A DNA stretch of 64,000 nt from PALG01 sp964495885 (lineage in GTDB: Bacteria; Bacteroidota; Bacteroidia; Flavobacteriales; Flavobacteriaceae), in NCBI GenBank assembly GCA_964495885.1, contig CAZBWO010000013.1, positions 39,321 to 103,320 on the forward strand. The letters run 5' to 3'. Positions within the stretch are counted from its first letter, which is position 1; the number at the start of each line of letters is the position of its first letter. The position numbers and the translations under genes are program-made. The notes under the pieces were generated by a model, which had not been told where the DNA came from, searched no databases, and worked only from the letters and a program-made list of their open reading frames with translations. Below are positions 35,243 to 44,263 of this stretch, one piece after another.

Positions 35243-37036
35243 CTAAACTTTACTACGCTTCCGCTCTACTTCCTTCAGTAAAATCTTTCGCAGCCGAATG
35301 TAATTGGGGGTCACTTCCACATACTCATCCTTCTGTATATATTCCAGAGCTTCTTCCAATGAAAATTTGATAGCCGGTACAATCCTCGCTTTATCATCGG
35401 CACCAGCAGAACGAACGTTGGATAACTTTTTGGTCTTTGTTACGTTTACCACCAAATCATCCTGACGTGAATTTTCACCAATCACTTGCCCTTCGTAAAT
35501 ATCCTCGCCCGGATCTATGAAAAACCTTCCGCGCTCTTGTAATTTATCAATAGAATACGGAATAGCAGTACCATTTTCCATAGAAACCAAACTTCCATTT
35601 TGACGCTCGGCAATCCCTCCTTTTAGCGGCTGATATTCCAAAAATCTATGAGTCATGATGGCTTCACCAGCAGTAGCAGTTAGCAATTGATTCCGAAGAC
35701 CAATAATTCCCCTTGAAGGTATTACAAACCTACAAACCATTCTTTCACCTTTTCCTTCCATGGAAAGCAATTCCCCTTTCCGAAGGGTTACCATATCAAT
35801 GGCTCTTCCACTCACATCTTCTGGCAAGTCTATGGTTAGTTCTTCCACCGGCTCACATTGCACACCGTCTATTTGCTTGATGATTACTTGCGGCTGACCA
35901 ATTTGTAGTTCGTACCCTTCCCTACGCATGGTTTCAATTAATACCGAAAGGTGTAATACACCCCTTCCGTAGACCATAAATTTATCAGCACTATCAGTTC
36001 CTTCCACCCGAAGCGCTAAGTTTTTCTCCAACTCACGCTCCAAACGTTCTTTGATATGCCTTGAGGTTACATATTTCCCATCTTTTCCAAAAAATGGGGA
36101 ATCATTAATCGTGAACAACATACTCATGGTTGGCTCATCAATAGCAATTGAAGGCATGGCTTCAGGATTTTCAGCATCGGCAATGGTGTCACCAATATCA
36201 AATCCTTCCAAACCTACAATGGCGCAAATATCCCCGGCTTGAACCTCTTCAACCTTTTTCCTCCCTAAGCCTTCAAACACATGAATTTCCTTGATTTTCG
36301 ACTTCAATGTTTTACCATCTCTTTTCACTAATGATACTTGCTGGTTTTCCTTAAGCACCCCCCTTTGAAGGCGACCAATGGCAATTCGACCGGTAAAGGA
36401 AGAGTAATCCAAAGAAGTAATCAACATTTGTAAATTCCCCTCTTCTACTTTAGGTGAAGGAATATGCTCCAGTACCATATCCAACAATGGCTCAATAGAA
36501 TCTGTTTGGGTTTTCCAATCTTCGCCCATCCAATTATGCTTGGCAGAACCGTATACTGTTGGGAAATCAAGTTGCCATTCTTCGGCTCCCAATTCAAACA
36601 TCAGGTCAAAAACCGCTTCGTGCACTTCATCTGGCGTACAATTTTCCTTATCTACCTTATTGATCACCAAACATGGTTTTTTACCAAGGGAAATAGCTTT
36701 CTGAAGTACAAAACGGGTCTGTGGCATAGGTCCTTCAAAGGCATCTACCAGCAGCAATACCCCATCTGCCATGTTCAATACCCGCTCTACCTCTCCGCCA
36801 AAGTCGGCGTGACCAGGCGTATCAATGATATTGATTTTGGTGTTTTTATAGGTTACCGAAACGTTTTTAGAGGTAATGGTAATTCCCCGTTCACGTTCCA
36901 GATCGTTATTGTCTAAGATAAGTTCGCCCGTTTTCTCGTTTTCACGGAAGAGACTACAGTGGTGTAAAATCTTATCCACAAGTGTTGTTTTTCCGTGGTC
37001 TACGTGGGCAATAATGGCAATGTTTCTAATATCCAT
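35243..37036 (-). CDS. typA: Ribosome-associated GTPase TypA/BipA
   Basis: A 597-residue translational GTPase. G1 is AHVDHGKTTLVDK (10-22), switch I RGITITSK, G3 DTPGHADFGGEVERVL, G4 NKVDK. EF-G-like domains II, III and V follow, and the C-terminal BipA domain ends KILLKEVERKRSKV. TypA acts in 50S assembly and in growth at low temperature or stress. It stands alone, with a -7 box at 37059-37066. Confidence 0.96.
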   Translation of the reverse strand: MDIRNIAIIAHVDHGKTTLVDKILHHCSLFRENEKTGELILDNNDLERERGITITSKNVSVTYKNTKINIIDTPGHADFGGEVERVLNMADGVLLLVDAFEGPMPQTRFVLQKAISLGKKPCLVINKVDKENCTPDEVHEAVFDLMFELGAEEWQLDFPTVYGSAKHNWMGEDWKTQTDSIEPLLDMVLEHIPSPKVEEGNLQMLITSLDYSSFTGRIAIGRLQRGVLKENQQVSLVKRDGKTLKSKIKEIHVFEGLGRKKVEEVQAGDICAIVGLEGFDIGDTIADAENPEAMPSIAIDEPTMSMLFTINDSPFFGKDGKYVTSRHIKERLERELEKNLALRVEGTDSADKFMVYGRGVLHLSVLIETMRREGYELQIGQPQVIIKQIDGVQCEPVEELTIDLPEDVSGRAIDMVTLRKGELLSMEGKGERMVCRFVIPSRGIIGLRNQLLTATAGEAIMTHRFLEYQPLKGGIAERQNGSLVSMENGTAIPYSIDKLQERGRFFIDPGEDIYEGQVIGENSRQDDLVVNVTKTKKLSNVRSAGADDKARIVPAIKFSLEEALEYIQKDEYVEVTPNYIRLRKILLKEVERKRSKV

Positions 37037-37058
37037 GATTCCTTCTTTTAAGGCGGCG

Positions 37059-37066
37059 CAAAAGTA
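37059..37066 (-). promoter_or_regulatory. -7 promoter box TACTTTTG of typA
   Basis: The minus strand matches TAnnTTTG 22 nt before the typA ATG. No clear -33 TTG was found. Confidence 0.45.
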
Positions 37067-37167
37067 TAGCTATTTCCTTGATTTTTTAAGGTTTATTGAA
37101 GTATTATTTTTATCACATAAAAGGTTGTGTGAAAATTCGTTAACTTTAAGCATCAAAACCAGTAGTT

Positions 37168-38580
37168 ATGAGGGGAGCACTACTTACTTTCGGCTTTTTA
37201 TTTTTTACGCTTATTAGCTTGGCTCAATTTGGGCCGCAGCAGATTATTTCTGAAAATGCTAGTGGCCCAATTAGAGCGATTCCAGTAGATTTCAACGGAG
37301 ACGGCTTTATAGATATTGTTGCTGGTATAGCAGGTGAAAACAGAATTTCTTGGTTTCAAAACTTGGATGGTTTAGGGAGTTTTGGAGAAGAGCAAACGTT
37401 AATTGAATCAGTTGCAGCGATTCAATCCTTGGACTTAGTGGATATTAATTCGGACGGAAAACTAGATATTCTTTACAAAACAAATCTAGATATCATTGCT
37501 TGGAGGGAAAATATAGACGGACAAGGGTCTTTTGGCAGTGAAAATATTATTGCCAATACAGATTATCCCTATTACATAAATTTTTCAGATCTTGATAATG
37601 ACGGTGATATAGACGTAATTGCAAATTTATATCATAACAGTTTTAACAATAGACTAGTTTTTTATGAAAACATTGATGGGCTTGGCACATTTAGCAATGA
37701 GAATATTATTGACATTGAAAGTTTTTATTACAGTCCATTTGTAAGTTTTGATCTTGATAATGATGGAGACGATGATATAATTACTTCGTATGAAACATTT
37801 GGTCCCAGTATAATTATTTGGTACGAAAACATCGACGGACAAGGTACTTTTTCCGAATTACAAGTCATTCATGAATTTTTAGGTATTGCTTCAGATTGGA
37901 CAACAGTATATGACATGGCATATTCTGATATTGACAATGATGGAAAAATAGATCTATTAGTTTCTACATTTCATGATGATTTGGATGATTATTTATTATG
38001 GCTTAAAAACCAAGGTGGTCAAGGAAATTTTGAAGACCCCCAGTATATACATACAAATGAAACCTCATTGGGCTCTCTAAGAACTTATGACATTGACGGT
38101 GACAATGATCAAGATATTTTGGTCTCCTTTTTCTTTAGTGAAGCATCTAATATTTCTTGGTTTGAAAACACAAATGGGCTTGGTGATTTTAGCCCTCAAA
38201 GAATAATTTCTACAGAAGTTGTTAGAGCTAGGGATGCAACTGCAGCTGACTTTAATAACGACGGCAAACTTGATGTTGCCTCTGCTTCTTCTCACGACAA
38301 CAAAATAGCATGGTACGAAAACACTGGGGTTTTGGGGACCGAAGAAAGCAACCGTAATCTTGCACAAGTTTATCCAAATCCATTAAAAAACAGACTTCAC
38401 ATCCCAAATCATAAAGAAGTCTCACAGATCACCCTCTTTTCTTTTTCTGGAGCGGTGATTGCAACTTTTAAAGAGGTTGAGGAATCCATTGATTTTAATA
38501 AATATGCATCAGGATTTTACCTAATTCAGATTACGTACAACAATGGCTCAACCAATATTGCAAAACTCATTAAGGAATAG
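37168..38580 (+). CDS. FG-GAP/VCBS repeat protein with T9SS type A sorting domain
   Basis: A 470-residue secreted protein with signal MRGALLTFGFLFFTLISLAQ. It has about seven repeats of roughly 48 residues, each with a Ca-binding DxDxDG-like loop (DFNGDGFIDI, DINSDGKLDI, DLDNDGDIDV, DLDNDGDDDI, DIDNDGKIDL, DIDGDNDQDI, DFNNDGKLDV) and a WFxNxDG segment. These form an integrin-alpha-like beta propeller. The C terminus (VYPNPLKNRLHI...ISFSG...GFYLIQI) is a type A T9SS sorting domain, so it is exported and surface-attached or released. Its ligand is unknown. Confidence 0.88.
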   Translation: MRGALLTFGFLFFTLISLAQFGPQQIISENASGPIRAIPVDFNGDGFIDIVAGIAGENRISWFQNLDGLGSFGEEQTLIESVAAIQSLDLVDINSDGKLDILYKTNLDIIAWRENIDGQGSFGSENIIANTDYPYYINFSDLDNDGDIDVIANLYHNSFNNRLVFYENIDGLGTFSNENIIDIESFYYSPFVSFDLDNDGDDDIITSYETFGPSIIIWYENIDGQGTFSELQVIHEFLGIASDWTTVYDMAYSDIDNDGKIDLLVSTFHDDLDDYLLWLKNQGGQGNFEDPQYIHTNETSLGSLRTYDIDGDNDQDILVSFFFSEASNISWFENTNGLGDFSPQRIISTEVVRARDATAADFNNDGKLDVASASSHDNKIAWYENTGVLGTEESNRNLAQVYPNPLKNRLHIPNHKEVSQITLFSFSGAVIATFKEVEESIDFNKYASGFYLIQITYNNGSTNIAKLIKE

Positions 38581-38624
38581 TTTTTCATTATCATTTGATT
38601 TTCATCATTCGAAAGTCTTTTGCG

Positions 38625-38632
38625 TATCTTTG
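38625..38632 (+). promoter_or_regulatory. -7 promoter box TATCTTTG of kdsA
   Basis: Exact TAnnTTTG match 17 bp before the kdsA ATG at 38650. It also rules out an in-frame codon at 38620 as the start. Confidence 0.55.
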
Positions 38633-38649
38633 CAATTCAAAATCAAACT

Positions 38650-39468
38650 ATGAAACTAGAACGCATTTCAAAGCTTAAACACCTTTCGTCTAATAATTTC
38701 TTTCTACTGGCCGGACCCTGTGCCATTGAAGGAGAGGATATGGCGCTTCAAATTGCTGAAAAAGTAGTGGATATCACCAATCGCTTGGAAATACCCTATA
38801 TTTTTAAAGGAAGTTTTAAAAAGGCAAACCGAAGTAGGATTGATAGTTTCACTGGTATTGGTGATGAAAAAGCATTGAAAATTCTACAAAAGGTTTCTGA
38901 AACTTTTGATGTGCCTACTGTTACCGACATCCATGAAATTGCTGATGCAAAACTGGCTGCCCAGTATGTGGATGTACTTCAAATTCCTGCCTTTTTAGTA
39001 CGGCAAACAGATTTGGTTGTGGCTGCCGCCGAAACGGGGAAAGTAGTCAACCTTAAAAAAGGGCAATTTATGAGCCCCGAAAGCATGAAACATGCGGTCA
39101 TGAAAGTAACCGACTCTAACAATGAACAAGTAATGATTACCGATCGCGGAACGATGTTTGGCTACCAAGACTTGATTGTAGATTTTAGGGGAATCCCCAC
39201 CATGCGGCAATACGCGCCAACGGTTTTGGATGTGACCCATAGCCTACAGCAACCCAATCAAAGTGCAGGTGTAACCGGTGGACGACCAGAAATGATTAAC
39301 ACCATTGCTAAAGCTGGAATTGCGATTGGCGCAGACGGACTCTTTATTGAAACCCACTACGATCCAAAGAATGCAAAAAGTGATGGAGCCAATATGTTGG
39401 ATTTAGCTCTCTTAGAAAAACTATTGAGTGATTTGGTGGCAATACGCAAAACAATTACTACCCTGTAA
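38650..39468 (+). CDS. kdsA: 3-deoxy-8-phosphooctulonate (KDO-8-P) synthase
   Basis: A 272-residue TIM-barrel enzyme condensing PEP with arabinose-5-phosphate, the first committed step to Kdo of lipid A-core. Motifs are LLAGPCAIEGED, FKGSFKKANRSRIDSFTG, TDRGTMFGY and DVTHSLQQPNQ. Cys24 in AGPCAIE marks the metal-dependent class, as in Aquifex; the metal-independent E. coli type has Asn there. It does not sit with other Kdo genes; its neighbours are a T9SS protein and a convergent DUF1801 gene that overlaps by 11 bp. Confidence 0.95.
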   Translation: MKLERISKLKHLSSNNFFLLAGPCAIEGEDMALQIAEKVVDITNRLEIPYIFKGSFKKANRSRIDSFTGIGDEKALKILQKVSETFDVPTVTDIHEIADAKLAAQYVDVLQIPAFLVRQTDLVVAAAETGKVVNLKKGQFMSPESMKHAVMKVTDSNNEQVMITDRGTMFGYQDLIVDFRGIPTMRQYAPTVLDVTHSLQQPNQSAGVTGGRPEMINTIAKAGIAIGADGLFIETHYDPKNAKSDGANMLDLALLEKLLSDLVAIRKTITTL

Positions 39469-39817
39469 AACCCGGTTTTCGGGTTCTGTATGCCTCCTCC
39501 AAACAGCCAATGATATGATCAAAGTTCATATCTTCTGGTGTATGATATCGAAGCGATTTCACGAATGCCCTATTTTCGGCGTTTAAGACATCCAAATGGA
39601 CCTTCCAGCTATCCCGCACCCAAAAACAAAGGTCAAAATACCCTTTGGTTACATTAAAATAGCAAATGGGTGCTTTGCCCACAAAATACATTGGCAAACG
39701 CCACTTGAAATGTAATTCTGCTTCGGGTATGGTTTGTAACACCATCACTTGAGCTTGTAGCAACATGCTTTTAAACGGCTCCGGTTTTTCCAAAATATAG
39801 GTTTCTGCAGGATTCAT
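39458..39817 (-). CDS. DUF1801 family protein
   Basis: A 119-residue protein of the DUF1801/YdhG-like fold: PEPFKSMLLQAQVMVLQTIPEAELHFKWRLPMYFV followed by ICYFNVTKGYFDLCFW. The start at 39817 (MNPAETYIL) is preferred over a TTG at 39838, because the -7 box at 39836-39843 puts transcription start below 39838. Function is not established; relatives bind small ligands or act in stress. Confidence 0.78.
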   Translation of the reverse strand: MNPAETYILEKPEPFKSMLLQAQVMVLQTIPEAELHFKWRLPMYFVGKAPICYFNVTKGYFDLCFWVRDSWKVHLDVLNAENRAFVKSLRYHTPEDMNFDHIIGCLEEAYRTRKPGFTG

Positions 39818-39835
39818 AACAAATTGTTTGACAGT

Positions 39836-39843
39836 CAAATATA
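39836..39843 (-). promoter_or_regulatory. -7 promoter box TATATTTG of the DUF1801 gene
   Basis: Exact TAnnTTTG match on the minus strand, 18 nt before the ATG at 39817. No -33 at the usual distance. Confidence 0.5.
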
Positions 39844-39917
39844 TACAAAGCTTTACAAATGAAATATTTTGTTAATTGAAGCGTATTTCTTAATATAGCT
39901 ACAAACTAAAAGCCCTA

Positions 39918-42143
39918 TTGAGAAAATTAATCCTACTAATTGGCCTATTGTGCATTTCCGCAACCTCCTTCACACAAACTACTTCTTCAAAAGAAGATTT
40001 AAAGGAATTGGCAATTGACCAAAAAAGGGATAGTCTTCAAAAAATATATCTAGACACCCTTGTAAAATTTGTACGTAAGAATTTTTATGCCAACGACTTT
40101 GCTACTACTATAGAATGGGGACAAGTTGGATTGAAAAAAGCAAATGAACTTGACTACAGTAAAGCAAAATTTAGGATTTCAAGTTTATTAGGAAATGCCT
40201 TTCTGAAAGTAGATGACACCCTTCAAGCCAAGCGAATTTTTGAAGAGGCCTTAAGGGAAGCTGAAACCAAGCACGACTCCAGTAGATCCAAGATTTCGGC
40301 GATTATAGATATGGGGAATTTTTATGCCCTTCAGGAATTATCAACGCCAGCAATTGAATGGTATCAAGAAGCAATTCCTCTAGCAAAAAAGTTTGAAGAC
40401 ACTACCTATTTATATATCCTTCACTATAACGTAGGGGAATTATACCTCAATGATGAAGAAGCCAGTAATGCGGTATACTATGTAGATAAAACACAGGATT
40501 ATGTAGCAAATTTAAGGACCCCATACCAAGCAGGGGCAAAACTCTTATTAGGCAGATATCAATACCTAATTAAGGATTATGATAAAGCAACGCTAAATTT
40601 GAAGGAAAGCATTGAACTTTCCAAAGAAGCCAATTTTACCGATGGGGTAATTCAAGGGTATGACCTATATGCAAGAGCTGCTGCTGCCCAAGGAAATTAT
40701 CAATTAGCTTATAAACTTCGGGAAGAAGGTGAAGAATTTAAAGAAGAAAAATACCAAACAGATAAAATTGAAGCGGTTGAAGTAGCAACCGCTCGTTTTA
40801 AGATAGACCAGTATGAACAGGAGCTTAAAGCGCAAACCCTTCAAAACGAAATTGATAGAGCAGATACTAAAAGAAAAACTACCCTACTCTGGGTGAAAAT
40901 AGCAGGCGGTATTTTATTTGTGTTTTTTGTTTTCATGTTTGTTTCTTTTATAAGACGAAAGAAGTTACTCAAGAGCCTTATCTTTAAAAATCAGCAATAT
41001 TTAGAAGCCAAAGAGCAAACCGAACGTTTGGCCAGGGCTAAAACAGAATTATTTTCCAATATCACCCATGAACTTAGAACACCCATGTACGGAATCATTG
41101 GCACTGCCAATTTGATGATCAAGGAAGATCAACCCGTAGAACAAAAAGAAAGCTTACGTTCGTTAAAGTTTTCGGCAAACTATTTATTATCATTAATAAA
41201 TAATGTGCTGCAACTCACTAAAATTGAGACTGGACGCCATGAGGGACTTTCAAAGAATAAATTCAATATAATACAATTGGTTGAGGATGTGGTGGATTCC
41301 TGTAAGTACATCAATGAAAAAAACCCTAATACATATGAATTATCATTTGACAAAAGTCTACCACATATTCTCATTGGGGATGATTTAAAACTTTCTCAAA
41401 TCCTCATGAACCTTGTTGGGAATGCTTCAAAATTTACCCAAGATGGAAAAATTTCAATTTTTTTAAATGTTATTGACAAAAAGGAAGAAAGTGTAGAGAT
41501 TGCATTTATAATTGAAGATACTGGTATTGGGATTGCAGAGGAACATCAAAAAGATATATTCAATGAATTCACGCAATCCTATATTTCACGCGTTACAGAA
41601 GGAGCTGGTCTAGGGCTTCCGATTGTAAAAAAGCTTTTGGATTTACATCATGCTGAAATTTCTATAGAGAGTGAGGTAGGCAGAGGTACCAAGATAGAGT
41701 TTTCAATTTCATATGCATATGATTCAGTCCACCAAAATACACCAGATAAATTTTTAAAAGATAACTATCCCTTGAAAGGGCTTCATATTCTTGTGGTGGA
41801 TGATAACAAGATTAATCAAATAGTCACCAAAAAGACCCTGGAAACTTATGGTGCTGAAATCACCAAATGTGGAAGTGGGCCAGAAGCCATAGAATTGGTG
41901 TCTAAGTTAGATTTGGATTTGATCCTTATGGATATCAATATGCCTGGTATGAATGGTTTTGAAGCTACAAAGGAAATAAGAAAAACACATGGGCAACTAC
42001 CAATATTGGCCCTTACTGCGGTTGAATTGGAAAAAGTAATTGGAGATCATTCTTATGAACTCATGAATGGTTGTGTGATTAAGCCTTTCAAGAATGACAT
42101 TTTAATTGATACTATTTTAAAGCATATAAATACAACATTTTAA
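39918..42143 (+). CDS. Hybrid sensor histidine kinase with periplasmic TPR sensor
   Basis: A 741-residue protein: signal peptide (1-20), TPR-type sensor (about 35-285), a coiled coil, one membrane helix (about 323-345), HisKA with H384 in NITHELRTPMYG, an HATPase_c domain (N box ILMNLVGNASKFT, G box EDTGIGIAEEH, GAGLGLPIVKKLL), and a receiver domain from about 622 with phospho-Asp D672 in LMDINMPGMNG and K722 in IKPF. No output domain follows, so the phosphate is presumably relayed elsewhere. The start codon is TTG at 39918; no Met lies nearby and the signal peptide begins there. Confidence 0.9.
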   Translation: MRKLILLIGLLCISATSFTQTTSSKEDLKELAIDQKRDSLQKIYLDTLVKFVRKNFYANDFATTIEWGQVGLKKANELDYSKAKFRISSLLGNAFLKVDDTLQAKRIFEEALREAETKHDSSRSKISAIIDMGNFYALQELSTPAIEWYQEAIPLAKKFEDTTYLYILHYNVGELYLNDEEASNAVYYVDKTQDYVANLRTPYQAGAKLLLGRYQYLIKDYDKATLNLKESIELSKEANFTDGVIQGYDLYARAAAAQGNYQLAYKLREEGEEFKEEKYQTDKIEAVEVATARFKIDQYEQELKAQTLQNEIDRADTKRKTTLLWVKIAGGILFVFFVFMFVSFIRRKKLLKSLIFKNQQYLEAKEQTERLARAKTELFSNITHELRTPMYGIIGTANLMIKEDQPVEQKESLRSLKFSANYLLSLINNVLQLTKIETGRHEGLSKNKFNIIQLVEDVVDSCKYINEKNPNTYELSFDKSLPHILIGDDLKLSQILMNLVGNASKFTQDGKISIFLNVIDKKEESVEIAFIIEDTGIGIAEEHQKDIFNEFTQSYISRVTEGAGLGLPIVKKLLDLHHAEISIESEVGRGTKIEFSISYAYDSVHQNTPDKFLKDNYPLKGLHILVVDDNKINQIVTKKTLETYGAEITKCGSGPEAIELVSKLDLDLILMDINMPGMNGFEATKEIRKTHGQLPILALTAVELEKVIGDHSYELMNGCVIKPFKNDILIDTILKHINTTF

Positions 42144-42244
42144 TTATGTAAGACCATTACATATTCACACTATATCTTTTTCTTTAGCATCCTAAAAGAT
42201 ATTTTATAATTCAATAAGAAGCAGGTATTTATTTTACTGAAACT

Positions 42245-42274
42245 ATAAAAAAAAGCCCCATTAGGGGCTTTTGT
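42245..42274. terminator. Bidirectional intrinsic terminator
   Basis: Stem AAAAGCCCC / GGGGCTTTT with loop ATTA, with an A run on one side and T run on the other. It sits between the convergent kinase gene (ends 42143) and the 42302 gene. Confidence 0.85.
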
Positions 42275-42301
42275 ATGCTAAAGTTTAAGATAAAAATAAT
42301 C

Positions 42302-42907
42302 TTATTTATTCATTATTACCCATTTGTTTATTGTACCATCATACATTAATTTCACCATATCATATTGTTCAATAATTATGCTGCCACTTTGGTTAGCAAT
42401 TTGATTGGCAGGAAGCGAAAGTATACTAAAGGAGAAAAGCCTAATTCTTCCATCTACAGGATACAAGGTAATTACTTGTCCGTCATTTCCAGCTGCAATA
42501 CCCGTGATATCAATATCACCAAGTAAAGATTGGATCCTTATTACCGACTTGTCATCATTTGGCTCACCGGGCCAAATAACCAAGTTTAAATTATTTACGA
42601 CACTTATACCAATAGCCGTAATATCTCCAATGGCAGCCCTATTAGTGATGGCTTTTATTTGATTGTTTTCAAGATACACATTGTCCCCTAACGTTACAGG
42701 AGTCATATTGCCATTTGCATCAATTCCTACAATTTTTTCAGCAAGGAATTCGTATTCTCCATTTTCGACTTCTTCAGATAAGGCTCTTACCCGAACCGAT
42801 CCGTTTACATCCAAAGTAGTAGTTGGATCTGTGGTATTAATTCCTACTTGGGCCGTTATGAAAAAAGAAGACGAGAGAAGTCCTAGGGAAAGTAATAGTG
42901 ATTTCAT
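42302..42907 (-). CDS. Secreted protein with VGINTTDPT tail-fibre-like head motif
   Basis: A 201-residue protein with signal MKSLLLSLGLLSSSFFITAQ followed at once by VGINTTDPTTTLDVNGSVRVR. This motif begins many Bacteroidota surface-fibre proteins. The rest is beta-rich (GIDANGNMTPVTLGDNVYLEN, GDITAIGISVVNNLNL) and ends with MVKLMYDGTINKWVIMNK. It lacks the S74-like chaperone tail seen in the 22100 gene. Likely an exported adhesin-like or fibre protein; function unknown. Confidence 0.72.
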   Translation of the reverse strand: MKSLLLSLGLLSSSFFITAQVGINTTDPTTTLDVNGSVRVRALSEEVENGEYEFLAEKIVGIDANGNMTPVTLGDNVYLENNQIKAITNRAAIGDITAIGISVVNNLNLVIWPGEPNDDKSVIRIQSLLGDIDITGIAAGNDGQVITLYPVDGRIRLFSFSILSLPANQIANQSGSIIIEQYDMVKLMYDGTINKWVIMNK

Positions 42908-43189
42908 TTTTTTGGGGCTTAATGATATAAATACTTCTTATAATCATTCGAAATGTAATCTAATTCCTATTAAAACAAAGTAGAAAAGCCATTTATTTGA
43001 TAAAACGTCCCATTTATACGACGAAACGTAAAAAGGCTGCCCAGACGGGCAACCTTTCTGACCAAATAATCGTACTGAACCTTAACTCCCCAATTAATTT
43101 ATCACACGATTATTAGCATTGATGGTTAATGTCTAACAATTGACAAGATATTTTTCAAATATGCAATGTTTTTTCGAATCCCTTTGAGT

Positions 43190-43256
43190 AAAAACCCTCT
43201 TTTTAGACAGGGTTTTTCCCCTTTTTAAAGAGGGAATTTCCTCTTGTGTTAAATTT
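43190..43256 (+). promoter_or_regulatory. Overlapping, mutually exclusive hairpins upstream of the CreD operon
   Basis: Three pairings share bases: AAAAACCCT (43190) with AGGGTTTTT (43209-43217, then CCCC and a T run); CCCTCTTT (43196) with AAAGAGGG (43227-43234); and AGAGG with CCTCT just after. The first would act as a terminator, the second would prevent it. Whether this is an attenuator or simple low complexity is unknown; it is about 65 bp before the gene at 43319. Confidence 0.3.
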
Positions 43257-43293
43257 TTCGGAAATAACTGAGCTACAAACTAATTTTTTAATT

Positions 43294-43316
43294 ACTTTGT
43301 AATTCAAAGTACTTTA
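43294..43316 (+). promoter_or_regulatory. Operator-like inverted repeat, copy 1
   Basis: CTTTGTAATTCAAAG followed by TACTTTA (43295-43316), ending 2 bp before the ATG at 43319. It is nearly identical to 44232-44253 in front of the Coq4-like gene. Arms CTTTG/CAAAG suit a winged-helix dimer, presumably the regulator encoded at 43925. Confidence 0.6.
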
Positions 43317-43318
43317 GC

Positions 43319-43921
43319 ATGGCTGAAAAAGATTATTTAAAAGACATCTCTGAAATCAAGGATTTAATGAACCGTTCTTCACGGTTTATTTCCCTAAGTG
43401 GGCTTTCGGGAATCCTCGCTGGGTTTTATGCCATTGTTGGGGCAGCAATCGCCAGATTGTATTTCCTTCCTAAGGAAGAATACCTTACTCTACACAGCTG
43501 GAATTTTAAAATGGTCGTACTCTTGTTGGGGATCATTGCCGTTGCCAGTATAGTTTCGGCCTACATTATTACAAGTAGAAAAGCAAAGAAAAACAACGTT
43601 CCCATTTGGGATGCCACGACCAAGCGACTATTGTGGAATTTTATGATCCCTATGATTACCGGGGGTATTTATATCATCATCAAATTAAACAGTCAGCATT
43701 ACGGACATACTGCCGCTTTAATGCTTATTTTTTATGGCCTGGCATTGGTAAACGCTGCAAAGTATACCATTGGGAATGTACGATATTTAGGATATGTAGA
43801 GATCATTGCCGGATTGGCTTGCGCCATTTTCCCTGGGTACGGATTTTACTTTTGGGTATTTGGTTTTGGCCTAATGCATATTCTTTACGGAATACTCATG
43901 TATCAAACCGAAAAAAAATAA
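43319..43921 (+). CDS. Multi-pass membrane protein of unknown function
   Basis: A 200-residue protein with a short cytoplasmic start (MAEKDYLKDISEIKDLMNRSSRF) and about six hydrophobic segments (about 25-48, 65-85, 108-122, 132-148, 155-172, 175-195). I do not recognise a named family, though such proteins commonly precede the small winged-helix regulator in Bacteroidota. It stops 3 bp before the regulator, so they are co-transcribed. It may be the signal sensor or partner of the regulator (inference). Confidence 0.7.
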   Translation: MAEKDYLKDISEIKDLMNRSSRFISLSGLSGILAGFYAIVGAAIARLYFLPKEEYLTLHSWNFKMVVLLLGIIAVASIVSAYIITSRKAKKNNVPIWDATTKRLLWNFMIPMITGGIYIIIKLNSQHYGHTAALMLIFYGLALVNAAKYTIGNVRYLGYVEIIAGLACAIFPGYGFYFWVFGFGLMHILYGILMYQTEKK

Positions 43922-43924
43922 CTA

Positions 43925-44215
43925 TTGGGAATTATTGAAAACATCAATAAACTGTTTGATCATCGTATACGCCTAGGCATTATGTCTATATTAATGGTAA
44001 ATGATGATGCAGATTTCAATAGACTGAAGGAACTGTTGGACGTTACCGATGGAAACTTGGCAAGTCACCTGAAAGCCTTGGAAAAGGAAGACTATATTCA
44101 TGTTGAAAAAAGATTTGTGGGAAGGAAACCCAATACCAGGTATAGTGCAACCAAAAATGGAAAAGACGCTTTTAAAAAACATATTGAAGCCCTTGAAAAA
44201 CTGATTGGAAAATAA
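43925..44215 (+). CDS. Small winged-helix transcriptional regulator (HTH_34 type)
   Basis: A 96-residue protein made of one winged-helix domain: LFDHRIRLGIMSILMVNDDADFNRLKELL, recognition helix DGNLASHLKALEKEDYI, wing VEKRFVGRKPNTRYSATKNG. It resembles the ArsR/MarR-like single-domain regulators often placed beside creD in Bacteroidota. The start is TTG at 43925; the next Met (43982) would cut off the first helix. The likely target is the paired inverted repeat at 43294 and 44231. Confidence 0.82.
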   Translation: MGIIENINKLFDHRIRLGIMSILMVNDDADFNRLKELLDVTDGNLASHLKALEKEDYIHVEKRFVGRKPNTRYSATKNGKDAFKKHIEALEKLIGK

Positions 44216-44230
44216 TTTTTTTATCTATTT

Positions 44231-44253
44231 GCTTTGAAATTCAAAGTACTTTA
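44231..44253 (+). promoter_or_regulatory. Operator-like inverted repeat, copy 2
   Basis: CTTTGAAATTCAAAG (44232-44246), a perfect inverted repeat around one central base, followed by TACTTTA. It is 11 bp before the Coq4-like ATG and matches copy 1 at 43294 in 21 of 22 positions. Confidence 0.6.
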
Positions 44254-44263
44254 AAACAATATT

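Larger units (their letters stand above)
42908..43318. other. Intergenic region between divergent genes; hairpins only
   Basis: No convincing gene. It holds a hairpin at 43032-43057 (AAAGGCTGCCC / GGGCAACCTTT, one mismatch) followed by T on the minus strand, so terminator-like in that direction though no minus gene is seen upstream of it. It also holds a set of overlapping hairpins at 43190-43256, and at the right end the operator-like sequence before the membrane-protein gene. Confidence 0.6.

Noticed and set aside
36464..36916. 150-codon plus-strand frame
   Set aside because: It is antisense to typA, whose protein is fully conserved there.
42990..43030. Repeated AAACGT words near 43000-43030 as LytTR or AraC sites
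   Set aside because: Only two loose copies without regular spacing, and no matching regulator gene next to them.
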